Source: Saccoglossus kowalevskii (Eukaryota > Hemichordata > Enteropneusta > Harrimaniidae). Taken from it: a DNA stretch of 56,976 nucleotides. The translations under genes were made by a program, and so were the position numbers. Numbering within the stretch: the first letter of the stretch is position 1; each line of letters opens with the position of its first letter. The stretch covers positions 1 to 56,976 of the forward strand of contig NW_003139182.1 of the NCBI RefSeq assembly GCF_000003605.2, given 5' to 3'. The notes under the pieces are model-generated. The model saw only the letters and a program-made list of their open reading frames with translations, had not been told where the DNA came from and searched no databases. Positions 39,862 to 53,188 of this stretch are shown here, in pieces.

Positions 39862-42800
39862 ACTGTTTGCAATGGTATGGCTCTACAATAAGCATACCAA
39901 CTAATACTGTGTGCAATGGTATGGCTCTACAATAAGCATACCAACTAATAATGTGTGCCATGGTATGGCTCTACAATAAGTATACCAACTAATACAATGT
40001 GCAATGGTATGGCTCTACAATAAGTATACCAACTAATACTGTGTGCAATGGTATGGCTCTACAATAAGCATACCAACTAATACTGCGTGCAATGGTATGG
40101 CTCTACAATAAGCATGCCAACTAATACTGTGTGCAATGGTATGGCTCTACAATAAGTATACCAACTAATACTGTTTGCAATGGTATGGCTCTACAATAAG
40201 CATACCAACTAATACTGTGTACAATGGTATGGCTCTACAATAAGCATACCAACTAATACTGTGTGCAATGGTATGGCTATACAATAAGCATACCAACTAA
40301 TACTGTGTGCAATGGTATGGCTCTACAATAAGCATACCAACTAATACTGTGTGCAATGGTATGGCTCTACAATAAGTATACCAACTAATACTGTGTGCAA
40401 TGGTATGGCTCTACAATAAGTATACCAACTAATACAGTGTGCAATGGTATGGCTCTACAATAAGTATACCAAATAATACTGTGTGCAATGGTATGGCTCT
40501 ACAATAAGCATACCAACTAATACTTTTTGCAATGGTAGGGCTCTACAATAAGCATACCAACTAATACTGTGTGCAAAGGTATGACTCTACAATAAGTATA
40601 CCAACTAATACTGTTTGCAATGGTATGGCTCTACAATAAGCATACCAACTAATACTGTTTGCAATGGTATGGCTCTACAATCAGCATACCAACTAATACA
40701 GTGTGCAATGGTATGGCTCTACAATAAGCATGTCAACTAATACTGTGTGCAATGGTATGGCTCTACAATAAGTATACCAACTAATACTGTTTGCAATGGT
40801 ATGGCTCTACAATAAGCATACCAACTAATACTGTGTGCAATGGTATGACTCTACAATAAGTATACCAACTAATACTGTTTGCAATGGTATGGCTCTACAA
40901 TAAGCATACCAACTAATACTGTTTGCAATGGTATGGCTCTACAATAAGCATACCAACTAATACAGTGTGCAATGGTATGGCTCTACAATAAGCATGCCAA
41001 CTAATACTGTGTGCAATGGTATGGCTCTACAATAAGTATACCAACTAATACTGTTTGCAATGGTATGGCTCTACAATAAGCATACCAACTAATACTGTGT
41101 GCAATGGTATGGCTCTACAATAAGCATACCAACTAATACTGTGTGCAATGGTTGGCTCTACAATAAGTATACCAACTAATACTGTGTGCAATGGTATGGC
41201 TCTACAATATGTATACCAACTAATTCTGTGTGCAATCGTATGGCTCTACAATAAGCATACCAACTAATACTGTTTGCAATGGTATGGCTCTACAATAAGC
41301 ATACCAACTAATACTGTGTGCAATGGTATGGCTCTACAATAAGCATACCAACTAATAACGTGTGCAATGGTATGGCTCTACAATAAGTATACCAACTAAT
41401 ACAGTGTGCAATGGTATGGCTGTACAATAAGTATACCAACTAATACTGTGTGCAATGGTATGGCTCTACAATAAGCATACCAACTAATACTGCGTGCAAT
41501 GGCATGGCTCTACAATAAGCATGCCAACTAATACAGTGTGCAATGGTATGGTTCTACAAAAAGTATACCAACTAATACTGTGTGCAATGGTATAGCTCTA
41601 CAATAACCTTACCAACTAATACAGTGTGCAATGGTATGGCTCTACAATAAGTATACCAACTAATACTGTGTGCAATGGTATGGCTCTACAATAAGCATTC
41701 TAACTAATACTGTTTGCAATGGTATGGCTCTACAATAAGCATACCAACTAATACTGTGTGCAATGGTATAGCTCTACAATAACCTTACCAACTAATACAG
41801 TGTGCAATGGTATGGCTCTACATACGCATACCTACTAATACTGTGTGCAATGGTATGGCTCTACAATAAGCATACCAACTAATACTGTGTGCATGGTATG
41901 GCTCTACAATAAGCATACCAACTAATACTGTGTGCAATGGTATGGTTCTACAATAAGTATACCAACTCATACAGTGTGCAATGGTATGGCTCTACAATAA
42001 GTATACCAACTAATACTGTGTGCAATGGTATGGCTCTACAATAAGCATACCAAATAATACTGTGTGCAATGGTATGGCTCTACAATAAGCATACCAACTA
42101 ATACTGTGTGCAATGGTATGGTTCTACAACAAGTATACCAACTAATAAGTGTGCAATGGTATGGCTCTACAATAAGCATACCAACTAATACTGTGTGCAA
42201 TGGTATGGTTCTACAATAAGCATACCAACTAATACTGTGTGCAATGGTGTGGCTCTACAATAAGTATACCAACTAATACTGTGTGCAATGGTATGGCTCT
42301 ACAATAAGCATACCAACTAATACTGTTTGCAATGGTATGGCTCTACAATAAGCACACCAACTAATATTGTGTACAATGGTATAGCTCTACAATAAGCATA
42401 CCAACTAATACTGTGTGCAATGGTATGGCTTTACAATAAGCATACCAACTAATACTGTGTGCAATGGTATGGCTCTACAATAAGCATACTAACTAAAACT
42501 GTGTGCAATGGTATGGTTCTACAATAAGCATACCAACTAATACTGTTTGCAATGGTATGGCTCTACAATAAGCATACCAACTAATACTGTGTGCAATGGT
42601 ATGGCTCTACAATAAGCATACCAACTAATACTGTGTGCAATGGTATGGCTCTACAATAAGCATACCAGCTAATACTGTGTGCAATGGTATGGCTCTACAA
42701 TAAGCATGCCAACTAATACTGTTTGCAATGGTATGGCTCTACAATAAGCATACCAACTAATACAGTGTGCAATGGTATGGTTCTACAATAAGCATACCAA

Positions 42801-43080
42801 CTAATACTGTGTGCAATGGTATGGTTCTACAACAAGTATACCAACTAATAAGTGTGCAATGGTATGGTTCTACAATAAGTATACCAACTAATACTGTGTG
42901 CAATGGTATGGCTCTACAATAAGTAAACCAACTAATACTGTGTGCAATGGTATGGCTCTACAATAAGCATACCAACTAATACTGTTTGCAATGGTATGGC
43001 TCTACAATAAGCATACCAACTAATACTGTTTGCAATGGTATGGCTCTACAATAAGCATACCAAATAATACAGTGTGCAAT

Positions 43081-43240
43081 GGTATGGCTCTACAATAAGT
43101 ATACCCAACTAATACAGTGTGCAATGGTATGGCTTCTACAAATAAGTATACCAACTAATAATGTGTGCAATGGTATGGCTCTACAATAAGTATACCACCT
43201 AATACAGTGTGCCCATGGTATGGCTCTACAATAAAGTATA
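43081..43240 (+). repeat. Cluster of five one-base insertions
   Basis: Within 132 bases five single-base insertions occur, all lengthening a short homopolymer run. They are CCC at 43,104-43,106, TT at 43,134-43,135, AAA at 43,140-43,142, CCC at 43,212-43,214 (with a neighbouring A to C change) and AAA at 43,233-43,235. Elsewhere one-base insertions are many kilobases apart. The phase of the array shifts by +5 across this stretch. It may be an unpolished long-read patch or a contig join. Real local decay is the alternative. Confidence 0.85.
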
Positions 43241-43379
43241 CCAACTAATACTGTGTGCAATGGTATGGCTCTACAATAAGCATACCAACTAATACTGTGT
43301 GCAATGGTATGGCTCTACAATAAGCATACCAACTAATACTGTGTACAATGGTATGGCTCTACAATAAGCATACCAACTA

Positions 43380-43540
43380 ATACTGTGTGTAATGGTATGG
43401 CTCTACAATAAGTATACCAAATAATACTGTGTACAATGGTATGGCTCTACAAATAGCATACCAAATAATACTGTGTACAATGATATAGTTCTACAATAAT
43501 CATACCACCTAATACTGTGTACAATGGTATGGCTCTATAA
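43380..43540 (+). repeat. Divergent monomers
   Basis: Several neighbouring monomers carry four or more differences from consensus, including CTACAAATAGCATACC, CAATGATATAGTTC, AATAATCATACCACC and GGCTCTATAATAAG. This is a denser load than in most of the array. It lies just right of the insertion cluster, so the two may share a cause, either lower sequence quality or an older, less homogenised segment. Confidence 0.6.
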
Positions 43541-44224
43541 TAAGCATACCAACTAATACTGTGTGCAATGGTATGGCTCTACAATAAGCATACCAACTAA
43601 TACTGTGTGCAATGGTATGACTCTACAATAAGCATACCAACTAATACTGTGTGCAATGGTATGGCTCTACAATAAGCATACCAACTAATACTGTATGCAA
43701 TGGTATGGCTCTACAATAAGTATACCATCTAATACAGTGTGCCATGGTATGGCTCTACAATAAGTATACCAACTAATACTGTGTGCAATGGTATGGCTCT
43801 ACAATAAGCATACCAACTAATACTGTGTGCAATGGTATGGCTCTACAATAAGCATACCAACTAATACTGTGTACAATGGTATGGCTCTACAATAAGCATA
43901 CCAACTAATACTGTGTACAATGGTATGGCTCTACAATAAGTATACCAACTAATACAGTGTGCAATGATATGGCTCTACAATAAGCATACCAACTAAAACT
44001 GTGTGCAATGGTATGGTTCTACAATAAGCATACCAACTAATACTATGTGCAATGATATGGCTCTACAATAAGCATACCAACTAATACTGTGTGCAATGGT
44101 TTGGCTCTACAATAAGCATACCAACTAATACTGTTTGCAATGGTATGGCTCTACAATAAGCATACCAACTAATACTGTGTACAATGGTATGGCTCTACAA
44201 TAAGCATACCAACTAATACTGTTT

Positions 44225-44560
44225 GCAATGGTATGGCTCTACAATAAGCATACCAACTAATACTGTGTGCAATGGTATGGCTTTACAATAAGCATACCAA
44301 CTAATACTGTGTGCAATGCTATGGCTCAACAATAAGAATGCCAACTAATACTGTGTGCAATGGTATGGCTCTACAATAAGTATACCAACTAATAGAGTGT
44401 GCAATGGTATGGCTCTACAATAAGTATACCAAATAATACTGTGTGCAATGGTATGGCTCTTCAATAAGCATACCAACTAATACTTTTTGCAATGGTATGG
44501 CTCTACAATAAGTATACCAACTAATACTGTTTGCAATGGTATGGCTCTACAATAAGCATA
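44225..44560 (+). repeat. Segment duplicated at about 31,061-31,396
   Basis: An offset of 13,164 joins GGCTTTACA, GCTATGGCTCAACAATAAG (31,161 and 44,325 at CTCAAC), AGAATGCC, ATAGAGTG and GGCTCTTCAATAAGC. The CTCAAC change is private to this pair. Immediately to the right, the segment continues as a copy of the 29.0-29.9 kb region, so 44.2-45.5 kb is a mosaic of two sources. Confidence 0.82.
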
Positions 44561-47500
44561 CCAACTAATACTGTTTGCAATGGTATGGCTCTACAATAAG
44601 CATACCAACTAATACAGTGTGCAATGGTATGGTTCTACAATAAGCATGCCAACTAATACTGTGTGCAATGGTATGGCTCTACCATAAGTATACCAACTAA
44701 TACTGTTTGCAATGGTATGGCTCTACAATAAGCATACCAACTAATACTGTGTGCAATGGTATGGCTCTACAATAAGCATACCAACTAATACTGCGTGCAA
44801 TGGTATGGCTCTACAATAAGTATACCAACTAATACTGTGTGCAATGGTATGGCTCTACAATAAGTATACCAACTAATTCTGTGTGCAATCGTATGGCTCT
44901 ACAATAAGCATACCAACTAATACTGTTTGCAATGGTATGGCTCTACAATAAGCATACCAACTAAGCATACCAACTAATACTGTGTGCAATGGTATGGCTC
45001 TACAATAAGCATACCAACTAATAACGTGTGCAATGGTATGGCTCTACAATAAGTATACCAACTAATACAGTGTGCAATGGTATGGCTCTACAATAAGTAT
45101 ACCAACTAATACTGTGTGCAATGGTATGGCTCTACAATAAGCATACCAACTAATACTGCGTGCAATGGTATGGCTCTACAATAAGCATGCCAACTAATAC
45201 AGTGTGCAATGGTATGGTTCTACAATAAGTATACCAACTAATACTGTGTGCAATGGTATAGCTCTACAATAACCATACCAACTAATACAGTGTGCAATGG
45301 TATGGCTCTACAATAAGTATACCAACTAATACTGTGTGCAATGGTATGGCTCTACAATAAGCATACCACTAATACTGTTTGCAATGGTATGGCTCTACAA
45401 TAAGCATACCAACTAATACTGTGTGCAATGGTATGGCTCTACAATAAGCATACCAACTAATACTGTGTACAATGGTATGGCTCTACAATAAGCATACCAA
45501 CTAATACTGTGTGCAATGGTATGGCTCTACAATAAGTATACCAACTAATACTGTGTGCAATGGTATGGCTCTACAATAAGCATACCAACTAATACTGTTT
45601 GCAATGGTATGGCTCTACAATAAGCATACCAACTAATATTGTGTACAATGGTATGGCTCTACAATAAGCATACCAACTAATACTGTGTGCAATGGTATGG
45701 CTCTACAATAAGCATACCAACTAATACTGTGTGCAATGGTATGGCTCTACAATAAGCATACCAACTAATACTGTTTGCAATGGTATGGCTCTACAATAAG
45801 CATACCAACTAATACTGTGTGCAATGGTATGGTTCTACAACAAGTATACCAACTAATAAGTGTACAATGGTATGGTTCTACAATAAGTATACCAACTAAT
45901 ACTGTGTGCAATGGTATGGCTCTACAATAAGTAAACCAACTAATACAGTGTGCAATGGTATGGATCTACAATAAGTATACCAACTAATACTGTGTGCAAT
46001 GGTATGGATCTACAATAACCTTACCAACTAATACAGTGTGCAATGGTATGGCTCTACAATAAGTATACCAACTAATACTGTGTGCAATGGTATGGCTCTA
46101 CAATAAGCATACTAACTAAAACTGTGTGCAATGGTATGGTTCTACAATAAGCATACCAACTAATACTGTGTGCAATGGTATGGCTCTACAATAAGCATAC
46201 CAACTAATACTGTGTGCAATGGTATGGCTCTACAATAAGCATACCAACTAATACTGCGTGCAATGGTATGGCTCTACAATAAGCATACCAGCTAATACTG
46301 TGTGCAATGGTATGGCTCTACAATGAGCATGCCAACTAATACTGTTTGCAATGGTATGGCTCTACAATAAGCATACCAACTAATACAGTGTGCAATGGTA
46401 TGGTTCTACAATAAGCATACCAACTAATACTGTGTGCAATGGTATGGTTCTACAACAAGTATATCAACTAATAAGTGTGCAATGGTATGGTTCTACAATA
46501 AGTATACCAACTAATACAGTGTGCAATGGTATGGCTCTACAATAAGTATACCAACTAATACTGTGTGCAATGGTATGGCTCTACAATAAGCATACCAACT
46601 GTTACTGTGTGCAATGGTATGGCTCTACAATAAGCATACCAACTAATACTGTGTGCAATGGTATGGCTCTACAATAAGCATACCAACTAATACTGTGTGC
46701 AATGGTATGGCTCTACAATAAGCATACCAACTAATACTGTTTGCAATGGTATGGCTCTACAATAAGCATACCAACTAATACAGTGTGCAATGGTATGGTT
46801 CTACAATAATCATACCAACTAATACTGTGTGCAATGGTATGGTTCTACAACAAGTATACCAACTAATAAGTGTGCAATGGTATGGTTCTACAATAAGTAT
46901 ACCAACTAATACTGTGTGCAATGGTATGGCTCTACAATAAGTAAACCAACTAATACTGTGTGCAATGGTATGGATCTACAATAAGTATACCAACTAATAC
47001 TGTGTGCAATGGTATGGATCTACAATAACCTTACCAACTAATACAGTGTGCAATGGTTTGGCTCTACAATAAGCATACTAACTAAAACTGTGTGCAATGG
47101 TATGGTTCTACAATAAGCATACCAACTAATACTGTGTGCAATGGTATAGCTCTACAATAAGCATACCAACTAATACTGTGTGCAATGGCATGGCTCTACA
47201 ATAAGCATACCAACTAATACTGTGTGCAATGGTATGGCTCTACAATAAGCATACCAGCTAATACTGTGTGCAATGGTATGGCTCTACAATAAGCATGCCA
47301 ACTAATACTGTTTGCAATGGTATGGCTCTACAATAAGCATACCAACTAATACAGTGTGCAATGGTATGGTTCTACAATAAGCATACCAACTAATACTGTG
47401 TGCAATGGTATGGTTCTACAACAAGTATACCAACTAATAAGTGTGCAATGGTATGGTTCTACAATAAGTATACCAACTAATACTGTGTGCAATGGTGTGG

Positions 47501-50500
47501 CTCTACAATAAGTAAACCAACTAATACAGTGTGCAATGGTATGGCTCTACAATAAGCATACCAACTAATACTGTGTGCAATGGTATGGTTCTACAATAAG
47601 CATACCAACTAATACTGTGTGCAATGGTGTGGCTCTACAATAAGTATACCAACTAATACTGTGTGCAATGGTATGGGTCTACAATAAGCATACCAACTAA
47701 TAAAGTGTGCAATGGTATGGCTCTACAATAAGCATACCAACTAATACTGTGTGCAATGGTATGGTTCTACAATAAGCATAACAACTAATACTGTGTGCAA
47801 TGGTGTGGCTCTACAATAAGTATACCAACTAATACTGTGTGCAATGGTATGGCTCTACAATAAGCATACCAACTAATACTGTTTGCAATGGTATGGCTCT
47901 ACAATAAGCATACCAACTAATGTTGTGTACAATGGTATGGCTCTACAATAAGCATACCAACTAATACTGTGTGCAATGGTATGGCTCTACAATAAGCATA
48001 CCAACTAATACTGTTTGCAATGGTATGGCTCTACAATAAGCATACCAACTAATACTGTTTGCAATGGTATGGCTCTACAATAATCATACCAACTAATACT
48101 GTGTGCAATGGTATGGCTCTACAATAAGAATGCCATCTAATACTGTGTGCAATGTTATGGCTCTACAATAAGTATACCAACTAATACAGTGTGCAATGGT
48201 ATGGCTCTAAAATAAGTATACCAAATAATACTGTGTGCAATGGTATGGCTCTACAATAAGCATACCAACTAATACTGTGTTCAATGGTATGGCTCTACAA
48301 TAAGCATACCAACTAATACTGTGTGCAATGGTATGGCTCTACAATAAGTATACCAACTCATACAGTGTGCAATGGTATGGCTCTACAATAAGTATACCAA
48401 CTAATACTGTGTGCAATGGTATGGCTCTACAATAAGCATACCAAATAATACTGTGTGCAATGGTATGGCTCTACAATAAGCATACCAACTAATACTGTGT
48501 GCAATGGTATGGCTCTACAATAAGCATACCAACTAATACTGTGTACAATGGTATGACTCTACAATAAGTTTACCAACTAACATTGTTTGCAATGTTATGG
48601 CTCTACAATAAGCATACCAACTAATACTGTGTGCAATGGTATGGCTCTACAATAAGCATACCAACTAATACTGTGTGCATTGGTATGGTTCTACAATAAG
48701 TATACCAACTCATACAGTGTGCAATGGTATGGCTCTACAATAAGTATACCAACTAATACAATGTGCAATGGTATGGCTCTACAATAAGCATACCAACTAA
48801 TACTGTGTGCAATGGTATGGCTCTACAATAAGCATACCAACTAATACTGCGTGCAATGGTATGGCTCTACAATAAGCATGCCAACTAATACTGTGCAATG
48901 GTATGGCTCTACAATAAGTATACCAACTAATACTGTTTGCAATGGTATGGCTCTACAATAAGCATACCAACTAATACAGTGTGCAATGGTATGGCTCTAC
49001 AATAAGCATACCAACTAATACTGTGTGCAATCGTATGGCTCTACAATAAGTATACCAACTAATACTGTGTGCAATGGTATGGCTCTACAATAAGTATACC
49101 AACTAATTCTGTGTGCAATCGTATGGCTCTACAATAAGCATACCAACTAATACTGTTTGCAATGGTATGGCTCTACAATAAGCATACCAACTAATACTGT
49201 GTGCAATGGTATGGCTCTACAATAAGCATACCAACTAATAACGTGTGCAATGGTATGGCTCTACAATAAGTATACCAACTAATACAGTGTGCAATGGTAT
49301 GGCTCTACAATAAGCATACCCACTAATACTGTTTGCAATGGTATGGCTCTACAATAAGCATACCAACTAATACTGTGTGCAATGGTATAGCTCTTCAATA
49401 ACCTTACCAACTAATACAGTGTGCAATGGTATGGCTCTACAATACGCATACCAACTAATACTGTGTGCAATGGTATGGCTCTACAATAAGCATACCAACT
49501 AATACTGTTTGCAATGGTATGGCTCTACAATAAGCATACCAACTAATACTGTGTGCAATGGTATAGCTCTACAATAACCTTACCAACTAATACAGTGTGC
49601 AATGGTATGGCTTTACAATAAGCATACCAACTAATACTGTGTGCAATGGTATGGCTCTACAATAAGCATACCAACTAATACTGTTTGCAATGGTATGGCT
49701 CTACAATAAGCATACCAACTAATACTGTGTGCAATGGTATAGCTCTACAGTAACCTTACCAACTAATACAGTGTGCAATGGTATGGCTCTACAATACGCA
49801 TACCAACTAATACTGTGTGCAATGGTATGGCTCTACAATAAGTATAGGAACTAATACTGTTTGCAATGGTATGGCTCTACAATAAGCATACCAACTAATA
49901 CAGTGTGCAATGGTATGGTTCTACAATAAGCATACCAACTAATACTGTGTGCAATGGTATGGTTCTACAATAAGTATACCAACTAATACTGTGTGCAATG
50001 GTATTTCTCTACAATAAGTAAACCAACTAATACAGTGTGCAATGGTATGGTTCTACAATAAGTATACCAACTAATACTGTGTGCAATGGTATAGCTCTAC
50101 AATAACCTTACCAACTAATACAGTGTGCAATGGTATGGTTCTACAATAAGCGTACCAACTAATACTGTGTGCAATGGTATGGTTCTACAATAAGTATACC
50201 AATTAATACTGTGTGCAATGGTATTTATCTACAATAAGTAAACCAACTAATACAGTGTGCAATGGTATGGTTCTACAATAGTATACCAACTAATACTGTG
50301 TGCAATGGTATTTCTCTACAATAAGTATATCAACTAATACTGTGTGCAATGGTATGGTTCTACAATAAGCATACCAACTAATACTGTGTGCAATGGTATG
50401 GCTCTACAATAAGCATACCAACTAATACTGTTTGCAATGGTATGGCTCTACAATAAGCATACCAACTAATACTGTGTACAATGGTATGGCTCTACAATAA

Positions 50501-53188
50501 GCATACCAACTAATACTGTGTGCAATGGTATGGCTCTACAATAAGCATACCAACTAATACTGTTTGCAATGGTATGGCTCTACAATAAGCATACCAACTA
50601 ATACTGTGTGCAATGGTATGGCTCTACAATAAGCATACCAACTAATAATGTGTGCAATGGTATGGCTCTACAATAAGTATACCAACTAATACAATGTGCA
50701 ATGGTATGGCTCTACAATAAGTATACCAACTAATACTGTGTGCAATGGTATGGCTCTACAATAAGCATATCAACTAATACTGCGTGCAATGGTATGGCTC
50801 TACAATAAGTATGCCAACTAATACTGTGTGCAAAGGTATGGCTCTACAATAAGTATACCAACTAATACTGTTTGCAATGGTATGATTCTACAATAAGTAT
50901 ACCAACTAATACTGTGTGCAATGGTATTTCTCTACAATAAGTAAACCAACTAATACAGTGTGCAATGGTATGGTTCTACAATAAGTATACCAACTAATAC
51001 TGTGTGCAATGGTATTTCTCTACAATAAGTATACCAACTAATACTGTGTGCAATGGTATGGTTCTACAATAAGCATACCAACTAATACTGTGTGCAATGG
51101 TATGGCTCTACAATAAGTATACCAACTAATACTGTGTGCAATGGTATGGCTCTACAATAAGCATACCAACTAATACTGTTTGCAATGGTATGGCTCTACA
51201 ATAAGCATACCAACTAATACTGTGTGCAATCGTATGGCTCTACAATAAGTATAGCAACAAATACAATGTGCAATGGTATGGCTCTACAATAAGTATACCA
51301 ACTAATACTGTGTGCAATGGTATGGCTCTACAATAAGCATACCAACTAATACTGCGTGCAATGGTATGGCTCTACAATAAGCATGCCAACTAATACTGTG
51401 CAATGGTATGGCTCTACAATAAGTATACCAACTAATACTGTTTGCAATGATATGGCTCTACAATAAGCATACCAACTAATACAGTGTGCAATGGTATGGT
51501 TCCACAATAAGCATACCAACTAATACTGTGTACAATGGTATGGTTCTACAATAAGCATACCAACTAATACTGTGTGCAATGGTATGGCTCTACAATAAGT
51601 ATACCAACTAATACTGTGTGCAATGGTATGGCTCTACAATAAGCATACCAACTAATACTGTTTGCAATGGTATGGCTCTACAATAAGCATACCAACTAAT
51701 ACTGTGTACAATGGTATGGCTCTACAATAAGCATACCAACTAATACTGTTTGCAATGGTATGGCTCTACAATAAGCATACCAACTAATACTGTGTGCAAT
51801 GGTATGGCTTTACAATAAGCATACCAACTAATACTGTGTGCAATGGTATGGCTCTACAATAAGTATACCAACTAATACTGTGTGCAATGGTATGGCTCTA
51901 CAATAAGCATACCAACTAATACTGCGTGCAATGGTATGGCTCTACAATAAGCATGCCAACTAATACTGTGTGCAATGGTATGGCTCTACAATAAGTATAC
52001 CAACTAATTCTGTGTGCAATCGTATGGCTCTACAATAAGCATACCAACTAATACTGTTTGCAATGGTATGGCTCTACAATAAGCATACCAACTAATACTG
52101 TGTGCAATGGTATGGCTCTACAATAAGCATACCAACTAATAACGTGTGCAATGGTATGGCTCTACAATAAGTATACCAACTAATACAGTGTGCAATGGTA
52201 TGGCTCTACAATAAGTATACCAACTAATACTGTGTGCAATGGTATGGCTCTACAATAAGCATACCAACTAATACTGCGTGCAATGGTATGGCTCTACAAT
52301 AAGCATGCCAACTAATACAGTGTGCAATGGTATGGTTCTACAAAAAGTATACCAACTAATACTGTGTGCAATGGTATAGCTCTACAATAACCTTACCAAC
52401 TAACACAGTGTGCAATGGTATGGCTCTACAATAAGTATACCAACTAATACTGTGTGCAATGGTATGGCTCTACAACAAGCATACTAACTAATACTGTTTG
52501 CAATGGTATGGCTCTACAATAAGCATACCAACTAATACTGTGTGCAATGGTATAGCTCTACAATAACCTTACCAACTAATACTGTGTGCAATGGTATAGC
52601 TCTACAATAACCTTACCAACTAATACAGTGTGCAATGGTATGGTTCTACAATAAGCATACCAACTAATACTGTGTGCAATGGTATGGTTCTACAATAAGT
52701 ATACCAACTAATACTGTGTGCAATGGTATTTCTCTACACTAAGTAAACCAACTAATACAGTGTGCAATGGTATGGTTCTACAATAAGTATACCAACTAAT
52801 ACTGTGTGCAATGGTATTTCTCTACAATAAGTATATCAACTAATACTGTGTGCAATGGTATGGCTCTACATAGCATACCAACTAATACTGTGTGCAATGA
52901 TATGGCTCTACAATAAGCATACCAACTAAAACTGTGTGCAATGGTATGGTTCTACAATAAGCATACCAACTAATACTGTGTGCAATGGTATGGCTCTACA
53001 ATAAGCATACCAACTAATACTGTTTGCAATGGTATGGCTCTACAAATAAGCATGCCAACTAATACTGTTTGCAATGGTATGGCTCTACAATAAGCATACC
53101 AACTAATACTGTGTGCAATGGTATGGCTCTACAATAAGCATACCAACTAATACTGTTTGCAATGGTATGGCTCTACAATAAGCATACC

